A DNA stretch of 64,000 nt from Bacteroidales bacterium. Its GTDB lineage: Bacteria; Bacteroidota; Bacteroidia; Bacteroidales; UBA932. The first letter of the stretch is position 1. The number at the start of each line of letters is the position of its first letter. Shown one piece after another: positions 34,804-44,739 of this stretch. The notes under the pieces are model-generated. The model worked only from the letters and a program-made list of their open reading frames with translations. It was not told the origin of the DNA and did not search any database. The stretch spans positions 1 through 64,000 of the forward strand of contig JAFUWY010000004.1 of NCBI GenBank assembly GCA_017477245.1, in the 5' to 3' direction. The position numbers and the translations under genes were made by a program.

Positions 34804-36543
34804 CTACCAGCCCGGATTCTGCTCGAGATTCGGATTCTTCATCCGCTCAGTCTGCGGGATCGGGAACAGGTACATCTTGTCATCCCACTGGCGGCTCACG
34901 GTCTTGCGGGTGTACTTGAAGCCGTCACCGTCCGGGGTGATCTCCATCTCCACGATATTCTTGAAGTACTTGTCGGCCTCCTTCCAGCGACGGACATCCC
35001 AGAAGCGATGGTTTTCGAACGCAAGCTCGACCATACGCTCATTCTTGTACTTCTCCCAGAACTTGTCGTTGCTCATGCCGCTCTCGAACGCAGGCATGCC
35101 GGCACGCACGCGCGTCCTGCTGGCGAGCGCCGCAGCGGACTCCGGGAACTCGGAGCTCGTCGCATCCGCGCTGCCCAGGTAGCGGAACACCGCCTCGGCG
35201 TAGTCCAGGTAGATGCCGCCCATGCGGAACAGCACATACGTATGGTAGCTGTTCTTGTATCGGCTGGTGGAACGCAGGTCGATCGTGCCGTTGAGGAGTT
35301 TCTTCAGATAGTACCCGGTCGTCGTGGCGCCGAGGAGCGGCTGGCCATTGGCTCCGCCGACATAGGTCTGGAGCATCGGGGCGCCGCTGTAGCTCGGCCA
35401 CTGGCTTCCGTTGGTCGCCACGGTCAGCGCCAGGCGCGGATCGCGGTTCGCATACGGGTTGGCGGGATCATAGCCGCTGTCCGCATCGTCGATGGACTTG
35501 CCGTTGAGCATGTCGTAGGCATCCACCAGGTTCTGCGTCGGGCAGTTCGCGCCGACAATGTTGTCCACGTCGGTGATGGAGGTCGCCTTCTCGATGCCGG
35601 CCGGATAGTTGTAGGACTCGGCCTGGTTGTTGGCGCTGGTCCGGCGGGCGAAGATGATCTCCTGCACGATGGCCGGGGTCGTATAGTTCAGGTAAGACCA
35701 GATGTCATCATACTTCGGCGTGAGCTTCTTCCCGCGGGCGTCGCAGGCGGCCACCAGCTCTTTATAATAGGTGGCGGCATTGTGCCAGCGCTCCTTGTCG
35801 TTGTTCGGGTTGAACAGCGGGCTTGCCCAGTACAGGGCCGCCTTGGCCTTGAGGGCCAGCACGGTCAGCTGGTCGGCACGGCCGGTCTCGGCGGAGCTCA
35901 GGGCATTGTCGCCCAGGTCCGTGTGGTCCTTGATGATCTTGTCCTGGATGTCGGCGCACTCCGAAATGATGAAGGAGAACACCTCGTCCGAAGAAGAACG
36001 GCTCAGGGAATTGACTTCGTCCAGCGACATCTCCGGCGTCACCATCGGCACGCCGCCGTACTGCCGAACCAGATTGAAGTAGAAGAACGCGCGCATGAAG
36101 CGGGCATCATACTGGTAGTTCTTGTACCGGTACATCTGCTGGGGATAATCCTTGTTGAGCTTCAGCTCATCGAAGGTCAGCCCCTGCATCTCCGACAGGA
36201 CCAGGTTGCAGGTAGCGATACCCTTGTACATGTTGGTCCAGGTAGCGGACTTGGGATTTGCCGGACTCCAGCCACCGTTGTAGAAATCTTCGATATCGTT
36301 GCCGCGCACGCTGTACTCGCTCTCGTCGGAGGCGGAAGCCAGCATCGCACCGCTGCTGTAGTTACCGAAGTCGTACTCCATCACGTTGTAGGCATTGGTC
36401 ATGAAACCACCTACATTCTCGAAAGTCTGCGTAACGTAGTCCTTATCGTAGATGGCGTATTCCTTGTAATTCATCTGCTTGGTGCAGCCTAACAGGAACA
36501 ACGCAGCGACGGTGAGGAGCAGAAATATGCTTTTGTGTTTCAT
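34804..36543 (-). CDS. SusD-like glycan-binding lipoprotein (unit 2, second pair)
   Basis: A 579-aa SusD/RagB-family lipoprotein (lipobox LFLLGC, Cys20), ending in LEQNPGW. It aligns without large gaps to the protein at 24,634. Differences concentrate in the signal peptide and in segments such as LSSAETGRADQ, while blocks like NYSSGAM and NPANPYANRDPRLAL are conserved. The ATG at 36,543 was chosen over the one at 36,549 because it matches the start of the duplicate. It is paired with the SusC 20 bp upstream. Confidence 0.94.
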   Translation of the reverse strand: MKHKSIFLLLTVAALFLLGCTKQMNYKEYAIYDKDYVTQTFENVGGFMTNAYNVMEYDFGNYSSGAMLASASDESEYSVRGNDIEDFYNGGWSPANPKSATWTNMYKGIATCNLVLSEMQGLTFDELKLNKDYPQQMYRYKNYQYDARFMRAFFYFNLVRQYGGVPMVTPEMSLDEVNSLSRSSSDEVFSFIISECADIQDKIIKDHTDLGDNALSSAETGRADQLTVLALKAKAALYWASPLFNPNNDKERWHNAATYYKELVAACDARGKKLTPKYDDIWSYLNYTTPAIVQEIIFARRTSANNQAESYNYPAGIEKATSITDVDNIVGANCPTQNLVDAYDMLNGKSIDDADSGYDPANPYANRDPRLALTVATNGSQWPSYSGAPMLQTYVGGANGQPLLGATTTGYYLKKLLNGTIDLRSTSRYKNSYHTYVLFRMGGIYLDYAEAVFRYLGSADATSSEFPESAAALASRTRVRAGMPAFESGMSNDKFWEKYKNERMVELAFENHRFWDVRRWKEADKYFKNIVEMEITPDGDGFKYTRKTVSRQWDDKMYLFPIPQTERMKNPNLEQNPGW

Positions 36544-36563
36544 ATCCATACTGTGTTATTCAG

Positions 36564-39374
36564 TTAAAAGGTCAGGGACACGCCGGCCACGATGCTGCGG
36601 AACAGCTGCGCCGTGCCATAGGCCTCAGGATCGCTGACTGCCAGGTGGTCGAAGCTGAACAGGTCGTTGCCGCGGGCATAGATCTTCGCGCCCTTGATGA
36701 AGCGGGTCCGCTCCAGCAGGTTACCGGGAAGATTGTAGTAGAGCTCGACGTTGCGAAGTTTCAGGAACGAGCGGTCCGCCAGGAACACGGTGTTGTTCTG
36801 GTAGTTGTTCGGGCTGCCGTTCTCGCTGGTCAGGCGCGGGAACTTCGCATTCTGGTTGGACGGAGTCCAGCGGTTGTCATAGTAGTACTGCGACAGGCTT
36901 GTGTAGCCCATGAGCGGCTGGTACATCGCCTTGGTATTGAGCATCGCACTATAGCTTGCGGCGCCCTGGAACAAGGCATAGAAGCCGAGGCCCTTCCATT
37001 CGACACCCAGATGGAAATTGTAGAAGATTTCCGGAGCCGTGGCGCTGTAGCCGATCGCGACAAGGTCGTTCTCGTTGATCACACCGTCCTTGTTGACATC
37101 CTCATACTTGATGTCGCCGGGGCGGACGGTGGAGAATGCCTGGGCCGGGCTGGCTGCAATGTCAGCCTCATCCTTGAAGAAGCCGACGGCCTTCAGGCCG
37201 TAGAGCTGGCCCACGCGGTCGCCCGTCTGGACCAGGTTGTCATACAGACGCGGCTCTTCGAGCATCTCCACGATCTTGCTGCGGTTCAGGTTGAAATTCC
37301 CGCCGTAGTCGAGGATCACATCGCCGAGCTTGGTGTTGTAGTTCAGGCCGAGTTCGAAGCCGTAGCTGTCCACGATACCGGCATTCTCATAAGGGAGTGT
37401 CTTGCCGATGACATTCGTGTACTTGCCGGCCGTGCTCACCCAGATGTTGCTGCGGCGCTGCCAGTAGGCATCGAAGGTCGCGGTCAGGCCTCCGAACAGG
37501 CGGCTGTCAATACCGAAGTTGAGTTTGGCCGCCCGCTCGTTGGAGGGATTCAGCGTAACCAGCTGACCCAGGCCCGTGGAGCTGATCTCAGAGGTGTAGG
37601 AACTGGTCATCGGATAACCCGAACCGCCGGTGGTGTAGGCCTGCACGTAGTAGTTCCAGACATTGCTGCCGGGCAGGTAGTCCGCATGGATGATACCGGC
37701 GGAAGCACGCAGTTTCAGGTAGTCCACCCAATCGGAACCGCGCAGGAAATCCTCGTTGGAAGGGACCCACGCAAGCGAGAGGGTCGGCGAGAAATTCCAT
37801 TTCGTACCCGGAGCGAGACGGCTGGAACCGTTCTCCATCAGGACCAGATCGGCGAGGAACTTGCCACCATAGGAATAGTGGCCCCACAGGCCGATGCTGT
37901 GGCGGTAGATCGACTGGTTGGTGCCGTTGGCGTCACGATAGTCGAAATCATAGCGCAGCTGGGTCTTGAAGTTGTGCTCCCCGAAGGCGAAGTCGTAGTT
38001 CACCCCGGCATCCACATGTGCACGACGTGCATATGAATTACATCCTGCACCCGTGCCCATGGCAGAATCAGTACCCGCGGAAACCGTCCGGTAGGTCGGT
38101 TCGGAAGCACCGTCCGGCCAGCTCGGCGTCGTGTAATGATAGACATAGGTCTTGCTGTGGTTCTCATACATGTTCGCCACGTTGTCATATGCTGCGCGGA
38201 CATAGGCCGACAGGCCTTCTGCCCAGTCAGACAGGTCCTGCCTGATAGTCAGGTCCGTGAACAGCAGGCGGTTGTGATTCTTGTAGTAGGCCGCGCCGCG
38301 GGTCTGGGCGACCGGGTTGGACGTGCCCGGCCATGCGGTGTTGCCGCTGCCGGCCCAGATGCCGTCGGCATCACGGACAGGGAAGGCCGAGGACGGGATC
38401 GTATAAACCATGTTCCAGGGATCGATGTTCGAACCCGGACGGCTGTCCTCCATCAACATGCCGAGCAGGTTGAGCCGGAGGTCCGTGGTCGGGGTCAGGT
38501 CGATATCCATGTTCAGGCGGAGGTTGCCGCGGGAATACTTGTCCTGCGTGCTGTAACCCTCATTCACTTCGGAGCCGTTGATGAAGCCCTTGTCGGAAAT
38601 GAGGTTCAGCATCGCGAAGTAGCGGAAACGGCCCTGGCCGCCGCTGAACTCCAGGTTGAAGTTGTTGGTCGAAGCGGTATTCCTGAATACCTCGTCCGCC
38701 CAGTTCACGTTCGGATACAACGCAGGATACTGTCCGCTCCTGAACGCAGCCAGTTCATTGGCGCCGTACTGGGCGGCATAGCCGTCGTTGTCACGGGCCT
38801 CGTTGGTCGCGAGGGCATAGGTATAACCGTCCACGAACTGCGGCTTGTTGAGCAGCGAGTTGAACATGTGGTCGTAGGTGAATTTCACCTTGCGGGTATT
38901 GTACTCTCCCCGCTTGGTCGTCAGCAGGATCGCGCCGTTGATGCCTTTGTAGCCGTACAGCGCGACAGCTGCAGCATCCTTGAGGATTGAGACGCTCTCC
39001 ACTTCCTCCGCAGATACGCTCGCGATGTCACGCTCGATGCCGTCCACCAGGATCAGCGGAGCGGTGTTGCCGTTCAGCGTCTGGAGACCGCGTACATAGA
39101 AGGTCGGATTCATGTCGGAGACATTGCCCGCGCCCTGCAGGGAGATCAGGCCCAGGCCCTGACCCAGGATACTGTTGCCAATATTCTTGGTCTTGCGGTG
39201 CCCGATCTGGTCCGCCGTGATGACGGAGATCGCCGCCGTGGACTCCTCCATCGTCAGTTCGGTCCCCGGCTGGCCGGTCTCGGCCATCCGCTTCTCGAAC
39301 TTGTCGTCCTGTGCGGCCGCCGTCAGGCAGAAGGCTGCCGACAGCACTAGTACGATTGTATATTTCATTTTCAT
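36564..39374 (-). CDS. Short SusC-like TonB-dependent transporter (unit 2, second pair)
   Basis: A 936-aa SusC/RagA-family transporter that, like its duplicate at 26,393, lacks the CarboxypepD_reg-like domain: the signal peptide is followed by DDKFEKRMAETGQPGTE and then the plug. The C-terminus is VSLTF. It is 8 residues shorter than the duplicate, mainly in the barrel region around residues 320-340. It follows the unit 2 long-type SusD by 33 bp, the same spacing as in unit 1. Confidence 0.93.
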   Translation of the reverse strand: MKMKYTIVLVLSAAFCLTAAAQDDKFEKRMAETGQPGTELTMEESTAAISVITADQIGHRKTKNIGNSILGQGLGLISLQGAGNVSDMNPTFYVRGLQTLNGNTAPLILVDGIERDIASVSAEEVESVSILKDAAAVALYGYKGINGAILLTTKRGEYNTRKVKFTYDHMFNSLLNKPQFVDGYTYALATNEARDNDGYAAQYGANELAAFRSGQYPALYPNVNWADEVFRNTASTNNFNLEFSGGQGRFRYFAMLNLISDKGFINGSEVNEGYSTQDKYSRGNLRLNMDIDLTPTTDLRLNLLGMLMEDSRPGSNIDPWNMVYTIPSSAFPVRDADGIWAGSGNTAWPGTSNPVAQTRGAAYYKNHNRLLFTDLTIRQDLSDWAEGLSAYVRAAYDNVANMYENHSKTYVYHYTTPSWPDGASEPTYRTVSAGTDSAMGTGAGCNSYARRAHVDAGVNYDFAFGEHNFKTQLRYDFDYRDANGTNQSIYRHSIGLWGHYSYGGKFLADLVLMENGSSRLAPGTKWNFSPTLSLAWVPSNEDFLRGSDWVDYLKLRASAGIIHADYLPGSNVWNYYVQAYTTGGSGYPMTSSYTSEISSTGLGQLVTLNPSNERAAKLNFGIDSRLFGGLTATFDAYWQRRSNIWVSTAGKYTNVIGKTLPYENAGIVDSYGFELGLNYNTKLGDVILDYGGNFNLNRSKIVEMLEEPRLYDNLVQTGDRVGQLYGLKAVGFFKDEADIAASPAQAFSTVRPGDIKYEDVNKDGVINENDLVAIGYSATAPEIFYNFHLGVEWKGLGFYALFQGAASYSAMLNTKAMYQPLMGYTSLSQYYYDNRWTPSNQNAKFPRLTSENGSPNNYQNNTVFLADRSFLKLRNVELYYNLPGNLLERTRFIKGAKIYARGNDLFSFDHLAVSDPEAYGTAQLFRSIVAGVSLTF

Positions 39375-39407
39375 ACTTTCTGGTTTTTACAAGTTACAGG
39401 AAGTCTG

Positions 39408-41468
39408 CTACCAGCCCGGGTTCTGGGTAAGGCCATAACCCTTGTTCACCTCCGTGAGCGGGAACGGCGTCAGATACCACTTCGGATCGTAACCCTGGGT
39501 CCACCAGACGCGCGGCAGGTTCGTGATCGGCGCACGCTCATACTCGAAATGGGAAGGTTCGTACCAGTTGAACGTTCCTTCTTTCGCAGATTTACGGTCA
39601 CCGTTGTACCACTGGGTCTCGACGCGCTTGCCGTTCTCGTCCAGACGGTAGATCAGCAGGCGGTGCAGCGGCAGTTCGAAGCGGTCGGCACGCTTGTAGC
39701 GGATCAGGTCGAAATAACGGGAATCGTTGAAGTCCAGTTCGCAGGCACGCTCGCGGAGGATCTCCTCCAGCAGGGCGTTCTTGTCCGTCAGGAGGTTCTT
39801 GTCCGGGTTGCACTCCACCAGGCCCTTCAGGCCCACGCGGGCACGCACCATGTCGACATACTTAACCGCCTCGGCGAGGTCGCCGCCGGTCTGCAGGATG
39901 GCCTCGGCGTAACCCAGGTAGAACTCACTCATGCAGAGCCAGACCCACTGCTTGTACTGGCTCTTGAAGGCCGCACCGGACCAGTAGCGCAGGTGACGGT
40001 AGCCCGTACCGTAGTGGTCGCTCTGCGTGATCGGGACCTGCTTGGCTTCCGTACCGCCGACCCAGGTCTCATAGTTGGCGCCGCTGCGCTGGCCGTTGCC
40101 CCAGTTGATGGTCTGGAGCTGGCCGTTCACGGCCACGGTCTCGTACAGACGCGGGTCACGCACATACTTGCGGTTCTGCAGCATCTGGGATCCGGCAACC
40201 TTCTCACCCTTGATGAACATGTTGTCCAGACCGTCGATCTCGACTTCCTCTCCGTTCACGGTCACGTTGAAAGGCTTCGTGGAAGCCGCTTCGGTCTCGT
40301 CCCAGTCGAACGGACGTCCGTCCGCCCACGGGAACATCTCCACATACTCCTGCGTCGGGCAGTAGCTCATACGGGGGTTGTTGATGAGGTTCGTCCAGGC
40401 ATATCCGTTGCCGCCGGTCGTCGTGACCACACGGTGGCTGTGGATAACCTCCGGGCTTCCCTGCAGCAGATAAGAGGAACGGAACGCGTAGGCGTAATCC
40501 TCCTGGGTATTGCCGGCCGGCTCCACCAAATGGTAAGGGTTGCCGGCGGCGGCGTTGCGGGAGATAAATTCCTCGCATGCGTTGCGGAAAGCCGTCCAAC
40601 GGCCGGCGTCATAGTTGCCGTACCAGACGGGACCGGAGTCCTCCATCGTGTACTTGCCGTCGTAATAAGGCTTGGTATCGTTGAAGAGCGGGGAAGCGGC
40701 GAACTGCAGGATCTTGCACTTCAGGGCCAGGGCACCGGCAATCGTCCAGCGGCCGGTCTTCTCCTGCGCATCCGAACCGGTGTAGTTCCAGGCCAGGTGG
40801 TTGCCCTTGATCACGGTATCCAGCAGGTCCACCATGAACTTGACCGTCTCGTCCACGCTGGCGCGCGGCAGGTCATATTCCGGCTCCGAACCGAGGTAGG
40901 TCTGCTTGACAAGCGGGAGGCCGCCGTAGAAACGGAAGGTGATAAAGTAGGTCGATGCGAGCAGGCAGCGCGCCTCGTCCTTCATGTGCTCTTTCTCGGC
41001 GTCGCTCAGGCCCGGGACATCGTCGATGTGCTCCATCAGGATGTAGCAGTTGCGCACATTCTCCCAGATGTACTCGTTGAGGTACGGGTAGATCGAGCCG
41101 TTGTTGTTGCTGTTGTAAGAAGACGTCATCGCACCCGTGTAGTACGAGCTGTTGACGATGGTGTTCGCAAAGAAGAACTGGTGCGTATCGGACAGGGCGT
41201 CCGGGACACCCTTCCAGTAGTTCAGGCACTGGGGCGGCGAGTTCGTGGAGCTCGTCGGGAGGGCGTAATACTGACGCCGGTAGATGTATGAAAGGAACTG
41301 GCGGGTGTATTCGGCATTCGTGAACACCGTATCCGCCGTGACCGTGCCACCCGGAGCCTTCTCAAGGAAAGCGTTGCCCACCTTGAGCGGATCCGTACAG
41401 GAATTGATGCTGAAGCAGAATCCTACTGCAGCAGCCATCGCAATAAGGGCTTTATATAGGTGTTTCAT
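39408..41468 (-). CDS. SusD-like lipoprotein (unit 2, first pair)
   Basis: A 686-aa SusD-family lipoprotein (Cys24 in SINSC), ending in LTQNPGW. The N-terminal about 40 residues are the same as in the protein at 29,261 apart from one or two positions. The middle third (for example EVIHSHRVVTTTGGNGYAW) differs more strongly. It lies 5 bp after its SusC. Predicted role: outer-membrane surface binding of the substrate of the second duplicated unit. Confidence 0.94.
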   Translation of the reverse strand: MKHLYKALIAMAAAVGFCFSINSCTDPLKVGNAFLEKAPGGTVTADTVFTNAEYTRQFLSYIYRRQYYALPTSSTNSPPQCLNYWKGVPDALSDTHQFFFANTIVNSSYYTGAMTSSYNSNNNGSIYPYLNEYIWENVRNCYILMEHIDDVPGLSDAEKEHMKDEARCLLASTYFITFRFYGGLPLVKQTYLGSEPEYDLPRASVDETVKFMVDLLDTVIKGNHLAWNYTGSDAQEKTGRWTIAGALALKCKILQFAASPLFNDTKPYYDGKYTMEDSGPVWYGNYDAGRWTAFRNACEEFISRNAAAGNPYHLVEPAGNTQEDYAYAFRSSYLLQGSPEVIHSHRVVTTTGGNGYAWTNLINNPRMSYCPTQEYVEMFPWADGRPFDWDETEAASTKPFNVTVNGEEVEIDGLDNMFIKGEKVAGSQMLQNRKYVRDPRLYETVAVNGQLQTINWGNGQRSGANYETWVGGTEAKQVPITQSDHYGTGYRHLRYWSGAAFKSQYKQWVWLCMSEFYLGYAEAILQTGGDLAEAVKYVDMVRARVGLKGLVECNPDKNLLTDKNALLEEILRERACELDFNDSRYFDLIRYKRADRFELPLHRLLIYRLDENGKRVETQWYNGDRKSAKEGTFNWYEPSHFEYERAPITNLPRVWWTQGYDPKWYLTPFPLTEVNKGYGLTQNPGW

Positions 41469-41473
41469 CTCTC

Positions 41474-44400
41474 TTAGAAGTTAAGTCTCAGACTGAGCGT
41501 TACAGTACGGGTCAGCGGGTAGGTCGGCGAGGAGGATGCCCGGGACTCAGGATCACCCCAGATGTACGGGGTAATGGTGAAGAGGTTGTAGGCGCTGAGC
41601 GCAACCTGGGAATTCTTGATGCCGAGCTTGGAGAAGAACGGAGCCTGGAAATTGTATCCGACCATGACGGTCTTCAGACGCACGTATGCAGCGTTTTTCT
41701 CGTACAGGGTACAGTCCTGATAGTTGTTGACAGTACCGTTGGTCCAGGTCGCACGCGGATACTCAGCATCCTGGGAAGGATGTTCCGGATCCCAGGTGTG
41801 ATCCACGTGATACTGGAGCAGACCGCCCGTGTTGTAGTCCGTACGGGACATGAACGGGATACGGAAAGCATCGGAGATCATACGGGACACGCCGAAAGCG
41901 CCGGTCCACTGCATGTTGAAGGTCCACTTCTTCCAGTTGAAGCCGCCGTTGAATCCGAGCACATAACGCGGATCGTCGGTGAAGCCCAGTTCGCGGGTCT
42001 TGTCGTTGGCGTCGATGTAGCCGTTGCCGTCGAGGTCCACGAACACGGCGTCACCGTCCTTGAGTTCGACCAGCTGCTGCGGGAACGGCTTGCCGAAGGT
42101 CTCCTGGTAGAGACGCGGCGTGTCGGCGTCGTAGTAGCGGAAGAACTGGTACTGGCTGCGGGCACCGATACGGTGACCCTTCTGGTACTGGTACTCGTTG
42201 TTGAGCGGGGCCTCTTTGCGCTCGATGATCTTGTTCTGATTGTAGGACAGGTTCAGGTTCATGTTGTAGCGGAAGTCGGAGCCGATCCGGTCGTTCCACT
42301 TCAACTGAACTTCCCAGCCCCAGCTGTCCACCTTGCCCATGTTGGCGTAAGGGACATTGAAGCCGATCACCTTCGGAGCCGTCTGGTCCTGCAGGAGGAT
42401 GTCCCAGCGGTGCTCCATGTAGTAGTCGAAGGAGGCGCTCAGACGGTTATCCAGGAAGTTCATATCCACGCCGTAGTCCTGCTTGAAGGCCTTCTCCCAG
42501 GTCACGTTCGGGTTGTTGTGGCCGGATTCGAAGGCGCCGGAATACCAGCTGGAGTTCTCGATACCGAAGTTGGCGCCGGTCGAATTGACCGTGTACGGGT
42601 CAGCGAGGTACATAAAGCGGGAACCACCGATCTTGTCGTTACCGACCAGACCCCAGGAAGCACGGAACTTCAGGAAGTTGACCACGCTCTTGAGCGGACG
42701 GAAGAACGACTCGTCACTGACGACCCAGCCCAGGGAACCGGCCGGGAAGAAACCGAAGCGGCGGTCGGGGTGGAAGTTCTCGGAGCCGTTGTAGCCCACG
42801 TTGAACTCCGCCAGATAGCGCTTCTTATAGTCATAGGTCACACGGCCGACCAGTCCCACGTAACCGCTCGGGATATCCGAATAGGAACCGGGATAGTAGG
42901 TCTTGCGCTGGTTGTAAAGCAGAAGGCCGCCGACGCTGTGGTCGCCGAAACTGCGGTTGTAGTTGAGGGAGGCCTCCGCATACCAGTTACGGCTGCGGCC
43001 CAGGCTCTTGGAATAGGTGATCGGCGAATCCTGGCCGCTCTTGCGGTAAAGCAGCGAGCCGTCTTCCTGGATCACCGGGTTATATGTGGCCGTACTACGG
43101 GCGCCGGTATAAGATATGGAGAAGTTGCTGTTGTAGGAACCCTTGATCTTGAAGTTGAGACCCGGGGTGATGAACTTCAGGTCCTGGTTCAGCGTGAGGT
43201 CCATCTGCAGCGTGTTGTTGCCGGACGTGATGAAACCACCGCCGTTGGCCACGACATACTCAAGACCGTTGCCGCCCACGAACGGGAGCTGCACGCCATC
43301 GGTATAATCATCGGTCGTCACGACATACTTGCCGTCCACGAGACCGGGGCTGGAGAACGGGGTGGAATAATACACGTTCATCAACATACCCGAAGATCCC
43401 TGGCCGGTGCGCGGATGGTCCTGACGGGACACCGTGCCGGCGATATCGAACGAAATCTTCGTCGTCTTCGTCACGTCAAGGTCCAGGTTCGAACGGAAGT
43501 TGAAGCGCTGGTACTGATAGCCGAAGTGGTAGTCGCGGTCGAACTCGTTGAACTGGCCGTCCTGCGTCGCCAGACCGGCGGAAACGAAGTACTTCACGCG
43601 CTCTGCGCCACCGGAGATGCTGATGCTGTGGTTGCTCTGCATGTTGGCTTTTCGCATGATGTAGTCCGTCCACTTCATGTCCGGGAAACGGATCGGGTCG
43701 GAGTGCGTGCGGAACTTCTCGATCACGGCATCGGAGAACATCGGCTCCTGGCCGTCATTCGCGCGCATCTTGTTGTAGAACAGGGCATAATCATACGATC
43801 CTGCCTGCTCGACCAGTTTGGTCGGCATCTGCAGCGACACGCTCGTGTTCACGTTGATCCGGGGCTTGCCGGCGGCGCCGCGCTTGGTCGTGATCAGCAG
43901 GACGCCGTTCGCACCGCGCACACCGAACACAGCCGTCGCGGAGGCATCCTTCAGAACGGTGATGCTCTCGATGTCCTCCGGGTTCAGGTCCGACATCGAA
44001 CGCTCCACGCCGTCCACCTGGATCAGCGGGGAGGAGTCCGTCCAGGTACCCTGGCCGCGGACGAACACCGTAGCGGCGTCGGATCCCGGCTCACCGGACC
44101 ACTGGACCGTGGTCACACCGGACAGCTGACCTGCCAGGATGTTGTTCACGGACGTGACCGGCGTGCGGACCAGATCCTCCGACTTCACGCTCGACAGAGC
44201 GCCCGTCACCGTGACCCTGGTCTGTTTACCATAGGCGACGATCTCGACACCTTCGAGGGCTTCCGTATCCTCCTGGAGTACAAGGTTGTAGGTCCGCCGC
44301 TGGTCCACGGTGAACTCCATGTCCTTGTAGCCGATGCAGGAGACGGTGACCACTGCGCCGGCAGGTACGTTCAGCGTGAACTTACCGTCGATGTCGGTGA

Positions 44401-44569
44401 CCGTACCATTGCGCATGTTGCCATTCTGGTAGATGCCGGCGCCAATGACGGGTTCGCCACTGGAATCCTTCACCGTTCCAGAAATGCTCTGCTGCGCCAT
44501 CGCGCAGAGGCTCGTCAACAGGAATAATCCTATCGCGAGTGCGTTTTTGAAATGGATTTTGGTAATCAT
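41474..44569 (-). CDS. SusC-like TonB-dependent transporter (unit 2, first pair)
   Basis: A 1031-aa SusC/RagA transporter with signal peptide, CarboxypepD_reg-like domain (ISGTVKDSSGEPVIGAG), TonB-box-like VEIVAYGKQ, plug and barrel (C-terminal LSLRLNF). It is the first gene of the eight-gene SusC/SusD series in transcriptional order. Similarity to the gene at 31,330 is nearly complete across the N-terminal 230 residues and lower in extracellular-loop regions of the barrel, the pattern expected if the copies now differ in substrate. Confidence 0.95.
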   Translation of the reverse strand: MITKIHFKNALAIGLFLLTSLCAMAQQSISGTVKDSSGEPVIGAGIYQNGNMRNGTVTDIDGKFTLNVPAGAVVTVSCIGYKDMEFTVDQRRTYNLVLQEDTEALEGVEIVAYGKQTRVTVTGALSSVKSEDLVRTPVTSVNNILAGQLSGVTTVQWSGEPGSDAATVFVRGQGTWTDSSPLIQVDGVERSMSDLNPEDIESITVLKDASATAVFGVRGANGVLLITTKRGAAGKPRINVNTSVSLQMPTKLVEQAGSYDYALFYNKMRANDGQEPMFSDAVIEKFRTHSDPIRFPDMKWTDYIMRKANMQSNHSISISGGAERVKYFVSAGLATQDGQFNEFDRDYHFGYQYQRFNFRSNLDLDVTKTTKISFDIAGTVSRQDHPRTGQGSSGMLMNVYYSTPFSSPGLVDGKYVVTTDDYTDGVQLPFVGGNGLEYVVANGGGFITSGNNTLQMDLTLNQDLKFITPGLNFKIKGSYNSNFSISYTGARSTATYNPVIQEDGSLLYRKSGQDSPITYSKSLGRSRNWYAEASLNYNRSFGDHSVGGLLLYNQRKTYYPGSYSDIPSGYVGLVGRVTYDYKKRYLAEFNVGYNGSENFHPDRRFGFFPAGSLGWVVSDESFFRPLKSVVNFLKFRASWGLVGNDKIGGSRFMYLADPYTVNSTGANFGIENSSWYSGAFESGHNNPNVTWEKAFKQDYGVDMNFLDNRLSASFDYYMEHRWDILLQDQTAPKVIGFNVPYANMGKVDSWGWEVQLKWNDRIGSDFRYNMNLNLSYNQNKIIERKEAPLNNEYQYQKGHRIGARSQYQFFRYYDADTPRLYQETFGKPFPQQLVELKDGDAVFVDLDGNGYIDANDKTRELGFTDDPRYVLGFNGGFNWKKWTFNMQWTGAFGVSRMISDAFRIPFMSRTDYNTGGLLQYHVDHTWDPEHPSQDAEYPRATWTNGTVNNYQDCTLYEKNAAYVRLKTVMVGYNFQAPFFSKLGIKNSQVALSAYNLFTITPYIWGDPESRASSSPTYPLTRTVTLSLRLNF

Positions 44570-44605
44570 CGGTTAAAATTAGTGGTTAATAAATAGTAAC
44601 AAACA

Positions 44606-44613
44606 CAAATCTA
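44606..44613 (-). promoter_or_regulatory. -7 promoter element of SusC/SusD unit 2
   Basis: On the minus strand TAGATTTG matches TAnnTTTG perfectly and would start transcription about 30 nt before the SusC ATG. No clear TTTG is seen at -33. The surrounding 100 bp are AT-rich. Confidence 0.5.
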
Positions 44614-44689
44614 ATAATAATAACCGAGAATTACACATTTATTTTAAGAAATGAACGATTTGTTTATGATTTTGCATGATTTATGTCCC

Positions 44690-44708
44690 GTCTTTCCCGC
44701 GGAAAGAC
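44690..44708 (-). terminator. Possible terminator after the lipoate ligase gene
   Basis: An 8-bp stem GTCTTTCC/GGAAAGAC with a 3-nt loop, 31 bp beyond the stop codon. No T-run follows, so termination would be weak. Confidence 0.35.
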
Positions 44709-44739
44709 AGTCCATACAAAAACCCTCAAAAAGGATGGA

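Noticed and set aside
25000-44527. Large plus-strand frames (up to 959 aa) opposite the SusC/SusD genes
   Set aside because: They are repeated in parallel across the duplicated units simply because the sense genes are duplicated, and they have no recognisable domains or start signals.
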